From: Achromobacter xylosoxidans
Lineage (GTDB): Bacteria > Pseudomonadota > Gammaproteobacteria > Burkholderiales > Burkholderiaceae_B
Length of the DNA: 64,000 bases
Assembly: GCF_014490035.1 (NCBI RefSeq)
Contig: NZ_CP061008.1
Location: 3,224,001-3,288,000 of the forward strand
Reading direction: 5' to 3'
The notes beneath the pieces are model-generated. The model saw only the letters and a list, made by a program, of their open reading frames with translations, did not search any database and was not told the DNA's origin. Position 1 is the first letter of the stretch. The number at the start of each line of letters is the position of its first letter. Positions 47,660 to 56,693 of the stretch are shown piece after piece. A program made the position numbers and the translations under genes.

Positions 47660-49621
47660 ATGTTCGAATTTATTCGCAGCCATCGGCGCTGGATGCAGTT
47701 CATCCTGCTGCTTCTGATTGTGCCGTCCTTCTTCCTGGTCGGTATTCAAGGCTATGACAGCTTCATGCGCGCCGAGCCTGAATTGGCCACGGTCAATGGC
47801 CAGCCCGTGTCGCGGGCCGAGTTCGATCAAGCGCACCGCAACCAGCTGGAGCAGTTCCGCCAGCGCCTGGGCGCCCAGTTCGATCCGGCCGTCATCGACA
47901 CGCCGGCACTGCGCGAAGGCCTGCTCAACCAGCTGATCAATCAGCGTCTGCTGGCCAACGTCGCGGTCGACAACCGTTTCTCGGTGTCCGACGAAACGCT
48001 GCGCAACACCATTGCCGCGATTCCGGAAGTCCAGGACAACGGCCGCTTCTCGCCCGAGCGCTATCGCCAGGTGCTAGCTGCGCAAGGCATGTCGCCGACC
48101 TCGTTCGAAGCCGGCCTGCGCCGTGACCTGGCGGTCGCGCGCGTGCTGGAGCCCGTTGGCCAGTCGGCCCGCGCGCCCGGCGAGGTCGTGGCTGCGCTGG
48201 AAACGGCGTTGACGCAGCAGCGCACGGTGCAACTGCGCCGCTTCGCCGCCGCCGACTACCGCTCGCAAGTCACCGTCAGCCCGGCCGATATCCAGGCCTG
48301 GTACGACGCCAACAAGCAGCAGCTGCAGATTCCCGAACAGGTCCAGGTCCAGTACCTGGTGCTGGACGAGGCCGCCGCCACGCAAGGCGTGCAGGTCAAG
48401 GACGAGGATCTCGCGTCCTACTACGAGCAGAACAAGAACCGCTTCGGCCAGCCTGAACGCCGCCGCGCCAGCCACATCATGATCAACCTGGCTCCCGGCG
48501 CGTCCGAAGACGCCCGCAAGGCTGCCCGTGCCAAGGCCGAAGACCTCGCCAAGCAGGCCGCCGCCGATCCGGCGCAGTTCGCCGAACTCGCGCGCAAGAA
48601 CTCGCAGGACGCGGGCTCGGCTTCCAATGGCGGCGACCTGGGCTGGCTCGCGCCCGGCATGCTGACCGGTCCGCTGGAAAAGGCAATTTTCGGCCAAGCC
48701 AAGGACCAGGTGTCTGGCGTGATCGAAACCCCGTCCGGCCTGCACGTGGTCAAGGTCACCGAAATCCAGCCCGCCGCCATCAAGCCGCTGGCCGAGGTCA
48801 AGGACCAGATCACCGCCGAAGTCCGCAAGCAGCTCGCCGCCGTGCGTTTCTCGGAAATGGCCAGCCAGCTGAACAAGCAGGTCTATGACCAGCGCGACAG
48901 CCTGCAGCCCGCCGCCGACACCGTCGGCCTGAAGCTGCGCACCGCTTCCGGCGTGACCCGCGAAGGCCTGCTGCCCGCCGACAAGGCCGGCCCGGGCTCG
49001 GCCGCAGCCGGCCCCGACGCCGCGCTGCTGGACAACCCGCGCGTGCGCCAGGTGCTGTTCTCGCCCGACGTGCTGCGTGAAAAGCAGAACTCCGGCGTGA
49101 TCGAACTCTCGCCCGACACCATGCTGGCCCTGCGCGTGGCCGCCGTCGAGCCGGCCCACGTGCCGCCGCTGGACAAGGTCTCGGACACCATCCGCGCCAA
49201 GCTGCTGGACGAGCGTTCGGCCGAAGCCGCCAAGAAGGCGGGCGAAGCCGCGCTGGCCGCCGACCGCGCCAACCCCGCGGCCGCGCCGGAAGGTTTCGGC
49301 GCGCCGGTGGTCGTGTCGCGCCAGGATCCCAAGGATCTGCCGCGTCCGGTGCTGGACGCCGTCATGCGCCTGCCCGCCGCCACGCTGCCGGCCTACGCCG
49401 GTGTGCAATCGGGTTCGGACTACACGCTGGCGCGCCTGGAAAAGGTCGAGGCCGGCACGGTCGATCCGGCCGACAAGGAGCGCCTGGCGCAGCAGTTGTC
49501 CGGCGCTTGGGGCCAGGCTGAAAACGAAGCCATGCTGCGCATGCTGCGCGAAGAGTACAAGGTGCAGGTGCTGCCCGCCGCTGCCGCGGTCATCCGCGGC
49601 GATCAGCCGGCAGCCGGCTGA
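47660..49621 (+). CDS. ppiD: Periplasmic chaperone/peptidyl-prolyl isomerase PpiD
   Basis: 653 residues. One N-terminal membrane helix (FILLLLIVPSFFLVGIQGYD), a SurA-like N domain (FDQAHRNQLEQFRQRLG), and a parvulin domain at about 270-380 (ERRRASHIMINLAPG, GGDLGWLAPGMLTGPLEKAI, FGLHVV-type end). It helps newly secreted proteins at the Sec translocon. The ATG at 47660 gives the canonical MFEFIRSHRR start. Confidence 0.95.
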   Translation: MFEFIRSHRRWMQFILLLLIVPSFFLVGIQGYDSFMRAEPELATVNGQPVSRAEFDQAHRNQLEQFRQRLGAQFDPAVIDTPALREGLLNQLINQRLLANVAVDNRFSVSDETLRNTIAAIPEVQDNGRFSPERYRQVLAAQGMSPTSFEAGLRRDLAVARVLEPVGQSARAPGEVVAALETALTQQRTVQLRRFAAADYRSQVTVSPADIQAWYDANKQQLQIPEQVQVQYLVLDEAAATQGVQVKDEDLASYYEQNKNRFGQPERRRASHIMINLAPGASEDARKAARAKAEDLAKQAAADPAQFAELARKNSQDAGSASNGGDLGWLAPGMLTGPLEKAIFGQAKDQVSGVIETPSGLHVVKVTEIQPAAIKPLAEVKDQITAEVRKQLAAVRFSEMASQLNKQVYDQRDSLQPAADTVGLKLRTASGVTREGLLPADKAGPGSAAAGPDAALLDNPRVRQVLFSPDVLREKQNSGVIELSPDTMLALRVAAVEPAHVPPLDKVSDTIRAKLLDERSAEAAKKAGEAALAADRANPAAAPEGFGAPVVVSRQDPKDLPRPVLDAVMRLPAATLPAYAGVQSGSDYTLARLEKVEAGTVDPADKERLAQQLSGAWGQAENEAMLRMLREEYKVQVLPAAAAVIRGDQPAAG

Positions 49622-49645
49622 TCAGCCAGACTCGGCTCAACAGCG

Positions 49646-50293
49646 TCAGTTCAACAGTGGCCGCAGCGTCGGCCACACGTTGTCCAGTAGCAAGGGTTGG
49701 GCATCCTCGTTTGGATGGATGCCGTCAGCCTGGAACATCGCCCGGTTCGTTGCGATACCTTCCATCAGGAAGGGCACGAGCCGGGCGTTTTCGTCTTTGG
49801 CGACCGTGGGGAAGACCTGCGCGAAGCGCTGGGTGTAGTCCCGGCCGTAATTCGGCGGGATCTGCATGCCGACGATCAGGACCTGCGCGTCGGCCTTGCG
49901 GGCGGCCTGGGCCATGGTGCGCAGGTTCTGCTCGGTCATGTTCAGGGGCAGGCCCCGCAGCGCGTCGTTCGAACCCAGCTCCAGCACCACCACGGCCGGC
50001 GCGTGCTGGCGCAGCAATGCAGGCAGGCGGGCCACGCCGCCGCTGGTGGTGTCGCCGCTGATGCTGGCATTGACGACCTGGTACTTGGGGTATTGTTCCG
50101 CTACGCGGGCGGAAAGCAGCGGCACCCAGCCGGTGCCGCGCTTGATGCCGTATTCGGCCGACAGGCTGTCGCCCAGGACCAACACCGTGCGGGGCGCGGA
50201 ACCCTGGGCCGCGGCGGCGGTCTGAGCGTGGGCGGGCGCCACGACGGCGGTCGCCATGGCGGTCATGAGTAGCAGACGGGAAAATAGGCGCAT
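49646..50293 (-). CDS. tesA: Exported SGNH esterase, TesA type
   Basis: 215 residues, signal peptide about 1-23 (APAHAQ). Active site: GDSLSAEYG (Ser), SGDTTSGG, ELGSNDALRG, and the His in DGIHPNEDAQ. It is a periplasmic thioesterase/arylesterase/lysophospholipase. The start codon overlaps that of divergent ybbA by two bases (CATG at 50291-50294), an arrangement also known in E. coli. Confidence 0.93.
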   Translation of the reverse strand: MRLFSRLLLMTAMATAVVAPAHAQTAAAAQGSAPRTVLVLGDSLSAEYGIKRGTGWVPLLSARVAEQYPKYQVVNASISGDTTSGGVARLPALLRQHAPAVVVLELGSNDALRGLPLNMTEQNLRTMAQAARKADAQVLIVGMQIPPNYGRDYTQRFAQVFPTVAKDENARLVPFLMEGIATNRAMFQADGIHPNEDAQPLLLDNVWPTLRPLLN

Positions 50294-50969
50294 GGATAAC
50301 AAGAATTCGATCGAGGTGAAAGGGCTGGGCAAGCAGGTGGCCGATGCCGGCGGCACGCTCTCCATCCTGGAAGGTATCGATTTTACGGTCGAGGCGGGCA
50401 GCGCCGTGGCCATCACTGGCAGTTCGGGGTCGGGCAAGTCCACCCTGTTGGGACTGCTGGCGGGCCTGGATGTTCCCAGCGCGGGCAGCGTGCGCCTGGC
50501 CGGGCAGGACCTGTTCTCGCTGGACGAGGATGGCCGCGCCCGCCTGCGCGCCAATCATGTGGGTTTCGTGTTCCAGTCATTCCAGCTGCTGCCCAACCTG
50601 ACGGCGCTGGAAAACGTGATGCTGCCGCTGGAACTGGCCGGGCAATCGGCCCGGGACGCGGCGCAGGCCATGCTGGAACGGGTGGGGCTGGGCAAGCGCC
50701 TGCATCACTATCCGCGCACCTTGTCGGGCGGCGAGCAGCAGCGCGTATCGCTCGCGCGGGCCTTCGTGGTGCAGCCGGACCTGCTGTTCGCGGACGAGCC
50801 CACCGGCAGTCTGGACGCTGCCACCGGCGTGACGGTCATCGATCTGATGTTCGACCTGCATCGCGAGCACGGCACCACGCTGGTGCTGGTGACCCACGAT
50901 CCGCAGCTGGCCGCCCGTTGCGGGCGTCAGCTGGTGCTGGCGGCGGGGCGGATGGTCAACGGCGTCTGA
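50292..50969 (+). CDS. ybbA: ABC ATPase YbbA
   Basis: 225 residues. Walker A GSSGSGKSTLLG, signature LSGGEQQRVSLARA, Walker B LLFADEPTGSLD, H-switch LVTHDP: the LolD/MacB-type ATPase group. In E. coli it is divergent from tesA and partnered by permease YbbP; no permease follows here. ATGs at 50256 and 50265 are alternative starts and would lie inside tesA. Confidence 0.9.
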   Translation: MDNKNSIEVKGLGKQVADAGGTLSILEGIDFTVEAGSAVAITGSSGSGKSTLLGLLAGLDVPSAGSVRLAGQDLFSLDEDGRARLRANHVGFVFQSFQLLPNLTALENVMLPLELAGQSARDAAQAMLERVGLGKRLHHYPRTLSGGEQQRVSLARAFVVQPDLLFADEPTGSLDAATGVTVIDLMFDLHREHGTTLVLVTHDPQLAARCGRQLVLAAGRMVNGV

Positions 50970-51008
50970 CGCCGCCGGCCCACCGCCGGGCTTCCCAAGT
51001 TGGACCAG

Positions 51009-51038
51009 CCCCCTCGGGGGTTGCGAGCCCCGGAGGGG
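51009..51038. repeat. GC-rich palindromic intergenic element
   Basis: CCCCCTCGGGGG (51009-51020) and CCCCGGAGGGG (51028-51038) form two small palindromes between convergent ybbA and the binding-protein gene. It could be a lineage repeat or a weak terminator; there is no T-run. Confidence 0.45.
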
Positions 51039-51061
51039 TGCGGCGTGAGGGCCTTACCCTC

Positions 51062-52045
51062 TTACTTGGATTTCGCGACGGCCTGGTTCCAGGCGGCGAC
51101 CACCGCTTCATACTCCTTCGCGGCCGCATCCTGACTGACCGGGAAGATCTTGATGGTCTTCAGGTCAGGCAGGGTGGTCAGGCTGGCCACGGCCACGTCC
51201 GTGCGCGTCGGGCGGCGGAAGTTCTTCACCAGCTGGGCTTCCTGCGACTCCTTGCTCAAGAGGCCGTCGTACAGTGCCTTGGCGGCATCCATGTTCTTCG
51301 CGCCCTTGATGATGAACATGCCTTCCGGCGCCAGGTAGCTGCCCTCGGTCGGGTAGACCAGCTTGATCTCCTTCTGGCCGCCGGCCACGTATTCCTGGGC
51401 GGCGTACTCGAGCGTCATGCCCACGGCATACTCGCCCGCGGCCACGCCCTTGTAGGTGGTGCCGGAGGATGCGGTGACCACCGCGTTGGCGGCGATCTTG
51501 TCCAGCCCTTCCTGGCCGAATTGCTTGAAGAGGCCGTACACCAGCATGTAGGCCGTACCGCTCTTGGACGGGTCGGTGATGGCGAACTTGTTCTTCCATT
51601 GCGGCTGCATCAAGTCGGACCAGGTGGCCGGCGCGGGCAGGCCCTTGAGCTGGCGCTCGTTGACCATCATCACCATGACGTGCACGTTGGTGCCCACCCA
51701 CAGATCGTCCGGACCGCGGAATTCGGTGGGGATCTTGTCCAGGTCGGCCGGACGGTAGGGCTGCAGGTGCTGGCGGTAAGCGCCCAGCGTGCCGAAGCCG
51801 CCGCTCCAGAACAGGTCGCCGCGCGGATTCTGCGCTTCGGCCTCGATGCGCTTCATCATCGTGCCGGTGCCGCCGGTGACGGGCTGCACGTTCAATTTCG
51901 GCGACTTCTGCTTCACCGCGTCCAGGGCGGTTTCGATCGTCTCCGTGTTGTTGGACGAATAGAGCACGACATTCTGGGCCTGGGCGGCGCCGGCGGTCAG
52001 GGCGGCGGCCAGGACGCTGTACTGAAGTAGGTGCTTGAATTGCAT
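51062..52045 (-). CDS. ABC importer binding protein, FbpA/PhnS class
   Basis: 327 residues, signal peptide 1-23 (AQAQN). NVVLYSSNNTETIETALDAV, GTGTMMKRIEAEAQNPRGDL and SSGTTYKGVAAGEYAVG place it in the Fe3+/aminoethylphosphonate/thiamine binding group. The adjacent tyrosine pair of iron-binding FbpA is not visible, so an iron ligand is not assured. It is last in an ATPase-permease-binding protein operon. Confidence 0.9.
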   Translation of the reverse strand: MQFKHLLQYSVLAAALTAGAAQAQNVVLYSSNNTETIETALDAVKQKSPKLNVQPVTGGTGTMMKRIEAEAQNPRGDLFWSGGFGTLGAYRQHLQPYRPADLDKIPTEFRGPDDLWVGTNVHVMVMMVNERQLKGLPAPATWSDLMQPQWKNKFAITDPSKSGTAYMLVYGLFKQFGQEGLDKIAANAVVTASSGTTYKGVAAGEYAVGMTLEYAAQEYVAGGQKEIKLVYPTEGSYLAPEGMFIIKGAKNMDAAKALYDGLLSKESQEAQLVKNFRRPTRTDVAVASLTTLPDLKTIKIFPVSQDAAAKEYEAVVAAWNQAVAKSK

Positions 52046-52067
52046 GGTTAGCCTCTGTGCGAGTGGG

Positions 52068-53714
52068 TTATTTACCGGAGAACAGCTTGATGCGGAACGC
52101 CTTGACCGACACGATGATGGGCAGCACGATGACCGTGACCAGCGCCGCGCCGTAGGCCGACGCCATGCCCAGCCTGCCGCCGTCGACCTGGCGGAAGATG
52201 GCGATGGGCATGGTCTCCAGGCCGCCGCTGTAGGCGACGATGGAAGCCGATAGCTCGGAAATGGTGGTGAGCCACATCAGGATGGCAGCCGAGATGATGG
52301 ACGCCTTCATGGCGGGCAGGATCACCTTGAAGAAGGTCATGAGCGGCGACACGCCCAGGCTGATCGAGGCTTCCTCGATCGACTCGGGAATGTTGAACAG
52401 CACCGACGAGGCGTTGCGCACCGCGAAGGGCAGGCGCCGCACCGTGTAGCACAGCACCATGATTCCCGACGTACCCGCCAGCACCAGCCAGCCGGTATTG
52501 AAGGTCTGCACCAGCGCGATGCCCAGCACCGTGCCCGAAATGGTCAGGGGCAGCACCACGATGTAGTCCAGCACCTGGGTGGACGCGCTGCGCTTCTTGA
52601 TCGTCAGGTAGCTGACCAGCACCGCGAAGGCCACGCCCAGCACCGTGGCCAGCGAGGCGAACTTGAGCGAGTTCAGGATGGGCTCCGGCGCGCCATGCAG
52701 CGCGCGCTGCATGCTGGCCAACGACCATTGGCCCCATTGCATGACCGGGCCGCTGGTCTTGGTGAAGGCGGCGATGAAGACCACGATCAGCGGCAGTAGC
52801 GAAATGAAGATGATCAGGCCCACGCCGCTGGTATAGAGCAGGGCGGTCCACGAGCGCACGCGGGTAGCGGCCGGCGCGCGTCCCTGCGTCATGGTGTAGA
52901 CCTTGCGTTCGACCACGCGCTTCTGGAAGAACAGCACGATGGCGACGATGGCGATGGACACGACCGACATCGCGCTCTGCAGCGTCGGGCTGCCGCCCAT
53001 TTCGCTGACGAAGGTGTTGTAAGTCATGACCGACAGCAGCGGCACGCGGCTGCCCAGCAGCATGGCCAGCGCGAAGTTGCCCACCACCAGCGTGAACACC
53101 ACCAGCGCGTTGACCAGCACCGCGGGCAGCAGCACCGGCACCAGCACGCGCAGCTTGGTCAGGAGCGGCGGTGTACCCAGGCTCAGGCCCGCTTCTTCGA
53201 GCTGGCCGTCGAAGCCGCGCAGCGCCGCCAGCACGCCCAGGTAGATGTAGGTGTAGTAGACCAGCGTCATGGAGAACACCATGCCGGTCCAGCCGTAGAA
53301 CGAGGGCAGCGAAATGCCGGCGTCACCCAGCAGGTTGGTCAGGATGCCGTTGTTGCCCAGGATCAGCAGCCAGGACTGGCCCACGATGATCTCGGGGATC
53401 ACGATGGTCAGCACCGGCAGGATCGCCACCAGGTTCTTCAACGGAAAGTCGAAGCGCGCCACCATGTAGGCGAAGGGCACGCCCACCAGCACGGTGCATG
53501 CCGTGACCGCCAGGCCCAGGATCAGCGTATTGCCGAAGGCCTCGATGTATTGAGAGTCGGCCAGCAGGGCCTTGAAGCCCTCCAGCGTGAAGCCGCCATC
53601 CTGGCCGGTGACGCTGTTGCTGAACAGCACGGCCAGCGGATAGAGCACGAAGAACAGCAGCAGAGCCAGGCTGATTGCCGTCAGGATGCCCCAGGGCCAC
53701 CATTTGATTTTCAT
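52068..53714 (-). CDS. ABC importer permease with two fused domains, FbpB class
   Basis: 548 residues, about 12 membrane helices, two BPD_transp_1 domains. Coupling loops are LEEAGLSLGTPPLLTKLRVL and IEEASISLGVSPLMTFFKVI. One chain therefore supplies the whole membrane channel, as in Fbp/Afu and Phn-type importers. The gene lies 13 bp after the ATPase gene and 22 bp before the binding-protein gene. Confidence 0.93.
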   Translation of the reverse strand: MKIKWWPWGILTAISLALLLFFVLYPLAVLFSNSVTGQDGGFTLEGFKALLADSQYIEAFGNTLILGLAVTACTVLVGVPFAYMVARFDFPLKNLVAILPVLTIVIPEIIVGQSWLLILGNNGILTNLLGDAGISLPSFYGWTGMVFSMTLVYYTYIYLGVLAALRGFDGQLEEAGLSLGTPPLLTKLRVLVPVLLPAVLVNALVVFTLVVGNFALAMLLGSRVPLLSVMTYNTFVSEMGGSPTLQSAMSVVSIAIVAIVLFFQKRVVERKVYTMTQGRAPAATRVRSWTALLYTSGVGLIIFISLLPLIVVFIAAFTKTSGPVMQWGQWSLASMQRALHGAPEPILNSLKFASLATVLGVAFAVLVSYLTIKKRSASTQVLDYIVVLPLTISGTVLGIALVQTFNTGWLVLAGTSGIMVLCYTVRRLPFAVRNASSVLFNIPESIEEASISLGVSPLMTFFKVILPAMKASIISAAILMWLTTISELSASIVAYSGGLETMPIAIFRQVDGGRLGMASAYGAALVTVIVLPIIVSVKAFRIKLFSGK

Positions 53715-53727
53715 GGTCGGCGCGTCC

Positions 53728-54804
53728 TCAAGCGTTGACGACGCGGCTGTCGGCGGGAATCAGCACCTGTACGGCTTCGCCGGGCTGGAACTGCGCCACC
53801 ATGTTGCCGGCATGCAGCTCGACGCGGATCTCGGAGCCGTTGTCCAGCGCGATGCGGTAGGCGGTCTTGAAGCCCAGGTATTGCCGGCGCAGCACCTTGC
53901 CAGGCAAGGTATTGGGCACGTAAGGGGCGGGCGCCATCAAGGCCAGCTCTTCAGGGCGGGCGATGAGCACGCCTTTGCCGTCCAGCTGGTCGCTGCCTTG
54001 CACGCCGTCAAAGCCCAGCCCGCAGATCTCGTAGCGCACATGGCCGGCGGGGGCGCCGGCCTGGCCGTTGCGGGCCGGCACCGGGATCACGTTGGCCGAA
54101 CCGATGAAGTCCGCCACGTAGGCGTTTACCGGCGTGCCGTAGAGTTCTTCCGGGGTGCCCAGCTGGGCGATGTCGCCGCGGTCCATGATGGCGATGCGGT
54201 CGGACATCGCCAGCGCTTCTTCCTGATCGTGCGTCACGAATACGGTGGTGATGCCGGCCTCGCGCACCAGGTCCAGGATCACGTCGCGCATCTGCAGGCG
54301 CATCTTGGCGTCCAGGTTGGACAGCGGTTCGTCCATCAACAGCACGCGCGGCCGGATCACCAGCGCGCGCGCCAGCGCCACGCGCTGGCGCTGCCCGCCG
54401 CTCATCTGCGCGGGATAACGGTCGGCCAGTGCCAGCAGGCCGACCTTGTCCAGCGCTTCGTTGACGCGCCGCGTGATCTCGGCGCGCGCCACGCCGCGGG
54501 CGCGCAGGCCGTAAGCCACATTGTCGAAAGCCGTCTTGTCCGGGAACAGCGCATAGTCCTGGAACACCATGCCGATGTCGCGGCGGTGCGCGGACACGTG
54601 GGTCACGTCGTCCTGGTCAAACAACAGGCGGCCGCCGTCGGGGGCATAGAAGCCCGCAATGCAGCGCAGCAGCGTGGTCTTGCCGCAGCCGCTGGGTCCC
54701 AGCAGCGTGTAGAACGCGCCGTCGGGGATGTGCAGCGACAGATTGCGCAGCACTTGCTGCCCGCCGAAAGTCTTGACGATGCCGTCTACGGTGATTGATG
54801 CCAT
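53728..54804 (-). CDS. ABC importer ATPase, FbpC/PotA class
   Basis: 358 residues. Walker A GPSGCGKTTLL, signature MSGGQRQRVALARALV, Walker B LLMDEPLSNLDAKMR, and a TOBE domain at about 270-358. AGGAAG precedes the ATG. It is first in the importer operon, facing a GcvA-type regulator across a 243-bp divergent region with an LTTR box. Confidence 0.93.
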   Translation of the reverse strand: MASITVDGIVKTFGGQQVLRNLSLHIPDGAFYTLLGPSGCGKTTLLRCIAGFYAPDGGRLLFDQDDVTHVSAHRRDIGMVFQDYALFPDKTAFDNVAYGLRARGVARAEITRRVNEALDKVGLLALADRYPAQMSGGQRQRVALARALVIRPRVLLMDEPLSNLDAKMRLQMRDVILDLVREAGITTVFVTHDQEEALAMSDRIAIMDRGDIAQLGTPEELYGTPVNAYVADFIGSANVIPVPARNGQAGAPAGHVRYEICGLGFDGVQGSDQLDGKGVLIARPEELALMAPAPYVPNTLPGKVLRRQYLGFKTAYRIALDNGSEIRVELHAGNMVAQFQPGEAVQVLIPADSRVVNA

Positions 54805-54884
54805 GTTTCGCTTCCTGCCTGAGGTTGCCGGCATCATAGAAACGCGCTGCGCGCCCGACCAGCGGTGTTTTTTAAGGGTAGTCG

Positions 54885-54897
54885 TTAGTTTTTCTAA
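54885..54897. promoter_or_regulatory. Candidate LysR-type operator
   Basis: TTAG-TTTTT-CTAA is a T-N11-A dyad in the divergent region of the importer operon and a GcvA-type regulator. GcvA of E. coli binds CTAAT-like sequences, which fits. Confidence 0.6.
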
Positions 54898-55047
54898 GAG
54901 GTCGGCGCGCGGGCTATCACCTAGAATGCGGCTGGATGACACAGGCGCGCGCAAGCCGCGCCAATGAAAAATAGACGACAAGGGAAACCGTGGGAAAGAG
55001 CAGCACTACGCGGCGCCAGGCCGGCGCGCGGGCGGACCGCAACTGAA

Positions 55048-55956
55048 ATGGCGGGGCAGAGCCTGCCGCCGCTCAAGGCCTTGCGCGTGTTCGAAGCCGC
55101 GGCGCGCCTGCGCAGCTTCACCGCAGCCGCCGACGAACTGAGCATCACGCACAGCGCGGTCAGCCAACAGATCCGCATACTCGAAGAGTACGTGGGGCAG
55201 CCTCTGTTCGCGCGCGAGGCGCGCGGCGTGGCGCTGCTGCCTTGCGCCCAGGCCTACTTTCCGGAAATCCAGGCCAGCCTGGAGCGCATCGCGGCCGCGA
55301 CCGCCAAGCTGAAATCGCCCGCCTACGGCGGCGTGCTGCGCGTCTGCGCCACGCCGTCCCTGACCATGAAGTGGCTGATTCCGCGCCTGTCGGCGTTCCA
55401 GGCCCGGCATCCGGGCGTGGACGTGCAGCTCACCACGCAAGGGCGGTCGTTCCTGGACCGCGGCGGCGACACCGGCAGCGACGTGCTGATCCGCCATGGC
55501 TACATGGCGCACTCCGACCTGGCCTGTGTGCACTGCCTGGACGATTTCCACGTGCCGGTGGCGTCGCCGCGCTTCATCGAGCGCAACCGACTGGCTGCGC
55601 CCGCGGATTGCCTGGGGCATCCGCTGCTGAAGATCGCGGGCGGCATGGACCACTGGCCGCGTTGGTTCGCGTTGGCCAAGGTGGACGTGCCCGCGCAATT
55701 GCCGGGACCGGTGTTCGACCACCAGTTCCTGTGCATGCAGGCCGCCATGAACGACCTCGGCATCGCCTTGGCGCCCTGGTGCCTGCTGGAAGACGACATT
55801 CGCGCCGATCGCTTGCGCCCGCTGTTCGACGGCCCGCAGCTGCCGAACGCCGGCATCCACGCGCTATACCGCCAGGATGGCCCGGCCGCCGCGTCGGCGC
55901 TATTGTTCATCGAGTGGTTGCGCGAGCAAAGACGCGACCCCTCACATACCGCATAG
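55048..55956 (+). CDS. LysR-family regulator, GcvA-like
   Basis: 302 residues from the ATG at 55048; an ATG at 54964 would add 28 basic residues. The helix-turn-helix is in SFTAAADELSITHSAVSQQI, with the GcvA-type opening LPPLKALRVFEAAARLRSF and LEEYVGQPLFAREARGVALL. The effector domain follows (LRVCATPSLTMKWLIPRLSAF). It probably controls the divergent ABC importer and perhaps serB, 14 bp downstream. Confidence 0.9.
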   Translation: MAGQSLPPLKALRVFEAAARLRSFTAAADELSITHSAVSQQIRILEEYVGQPLFAREARGVALLPCAQAYFPEIQASLERIAAATAKLKSPAYGGVLRVCATPSLTMKWLIPRLSAFQARHPGVDVQLTTQGRSFLDRGGDTGSDVLIRHGYMAHSDLACVHCLDDFHVPVASPRFIERNRLAAPADCLGHPLLKIAGGMDHWPRWFALAKVDVPAQLPGPVFDHQFLCMQAAMNDLGIALAPWCLLEDDIRADRLRPLFDGPQLPNAGIHALYRQDGPAAASALLFIEWLREQRRDPSHTA

Positions 55957-55970
55957 ACCAAGGATTCCTC

Positions 55971-56684
55971 ATGCATTCCAGCTCCACGATACCCGGCCTC
56001 TTTTGGCGCGGCATTGCGCCTCCCCTTGCGCTCGCGGACTACAAGCTCATCGCCTTCGACATGGATTCCACGCTGATCTCGATCGAGACGCTGGACGAAA
56101 TGGCGGACCTGATGGGCAAGAAGGCCGAGGTGGCGGCGCTGACGGAAGCCGCCATGCGCGGCGAGATCAAGGACTACAAGCAGAGCCTGCGCGAGCGCGT
56201 GGCGCTGCTGGCGGGGATGCCGGAAGCGGCGCTGGACGAGGTCTATGAGCAGCGTGTGCGCATCAATCCAGGCGCGCAAACGTTGATCGCGGCGTGCAAG
56301 GACGCGGGCCTGACCTGCCTGCTGGTGACCGGCGGCTTCACCTGCTTCACCGACCGGCTGCGGGTGTGCCTGGGGCTGGACGACGTGCGCGCCAACGTGC
56401 TGGAAATCGTTGACGGCCGCTTGACCGGCAGGCTGCTGCCGCAAGCGTGGGGCGATATCTGCGACGGCGAGGAAAAGCGCCGCAAGCTGCTGGAAGTGTG
56501 CGCGGCGCTGGGTGTGGGGCCGGAACGCGCCATCGCCGTGGGCGACGGCGCCAACGACCTGCCGATGATGCGCGCGGCGGGCCTGTCGGTGGGCTACCGC
56601 GCCAAGCCGGCCGTGCGCGAGGAGGTCAATGTCGCAATCGACGAAGGCGGCCTGGACCGCCTGCTGGAGCTGATGGCGCGCTAG
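55971..56684 (+). CDS. serB: Phosphoserine phosphatase SerB
   Basis: 237 residues, HAD fold without an ACT domain. Motif I AFDMDSTLI, motif II LLVTGGFTCF, motif III/IV GDGANDLPMMRAAG. It performs the last step of serine synthesis. AAGGA precedes the ATG. It is convergent with fabV (9-bp gap). Confidence 0.95.
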   Translation: MHSSSTIPGLFWRGIAPPLALADYKLIAFDMDSTLISIETLDEMADLMGKKAEVAALTEAAMRGEIKDYKQSLRERVALLAGMPEAALDEVYEQRVRINPGAQTLIAACKDAGLTCLLVTGGFTCFTDRLRVCLGLDDVRANVLEIVDGRLTGRLLPQAWGDICDGEEKRRKLLEVCAALGVGPERAIAVGDGANDLPMMRAAGLSVGYRAKPAVREEVNVAIDEGGLDRLLELMAR

Positions 56685-56693
56685 CGCCGGGGC

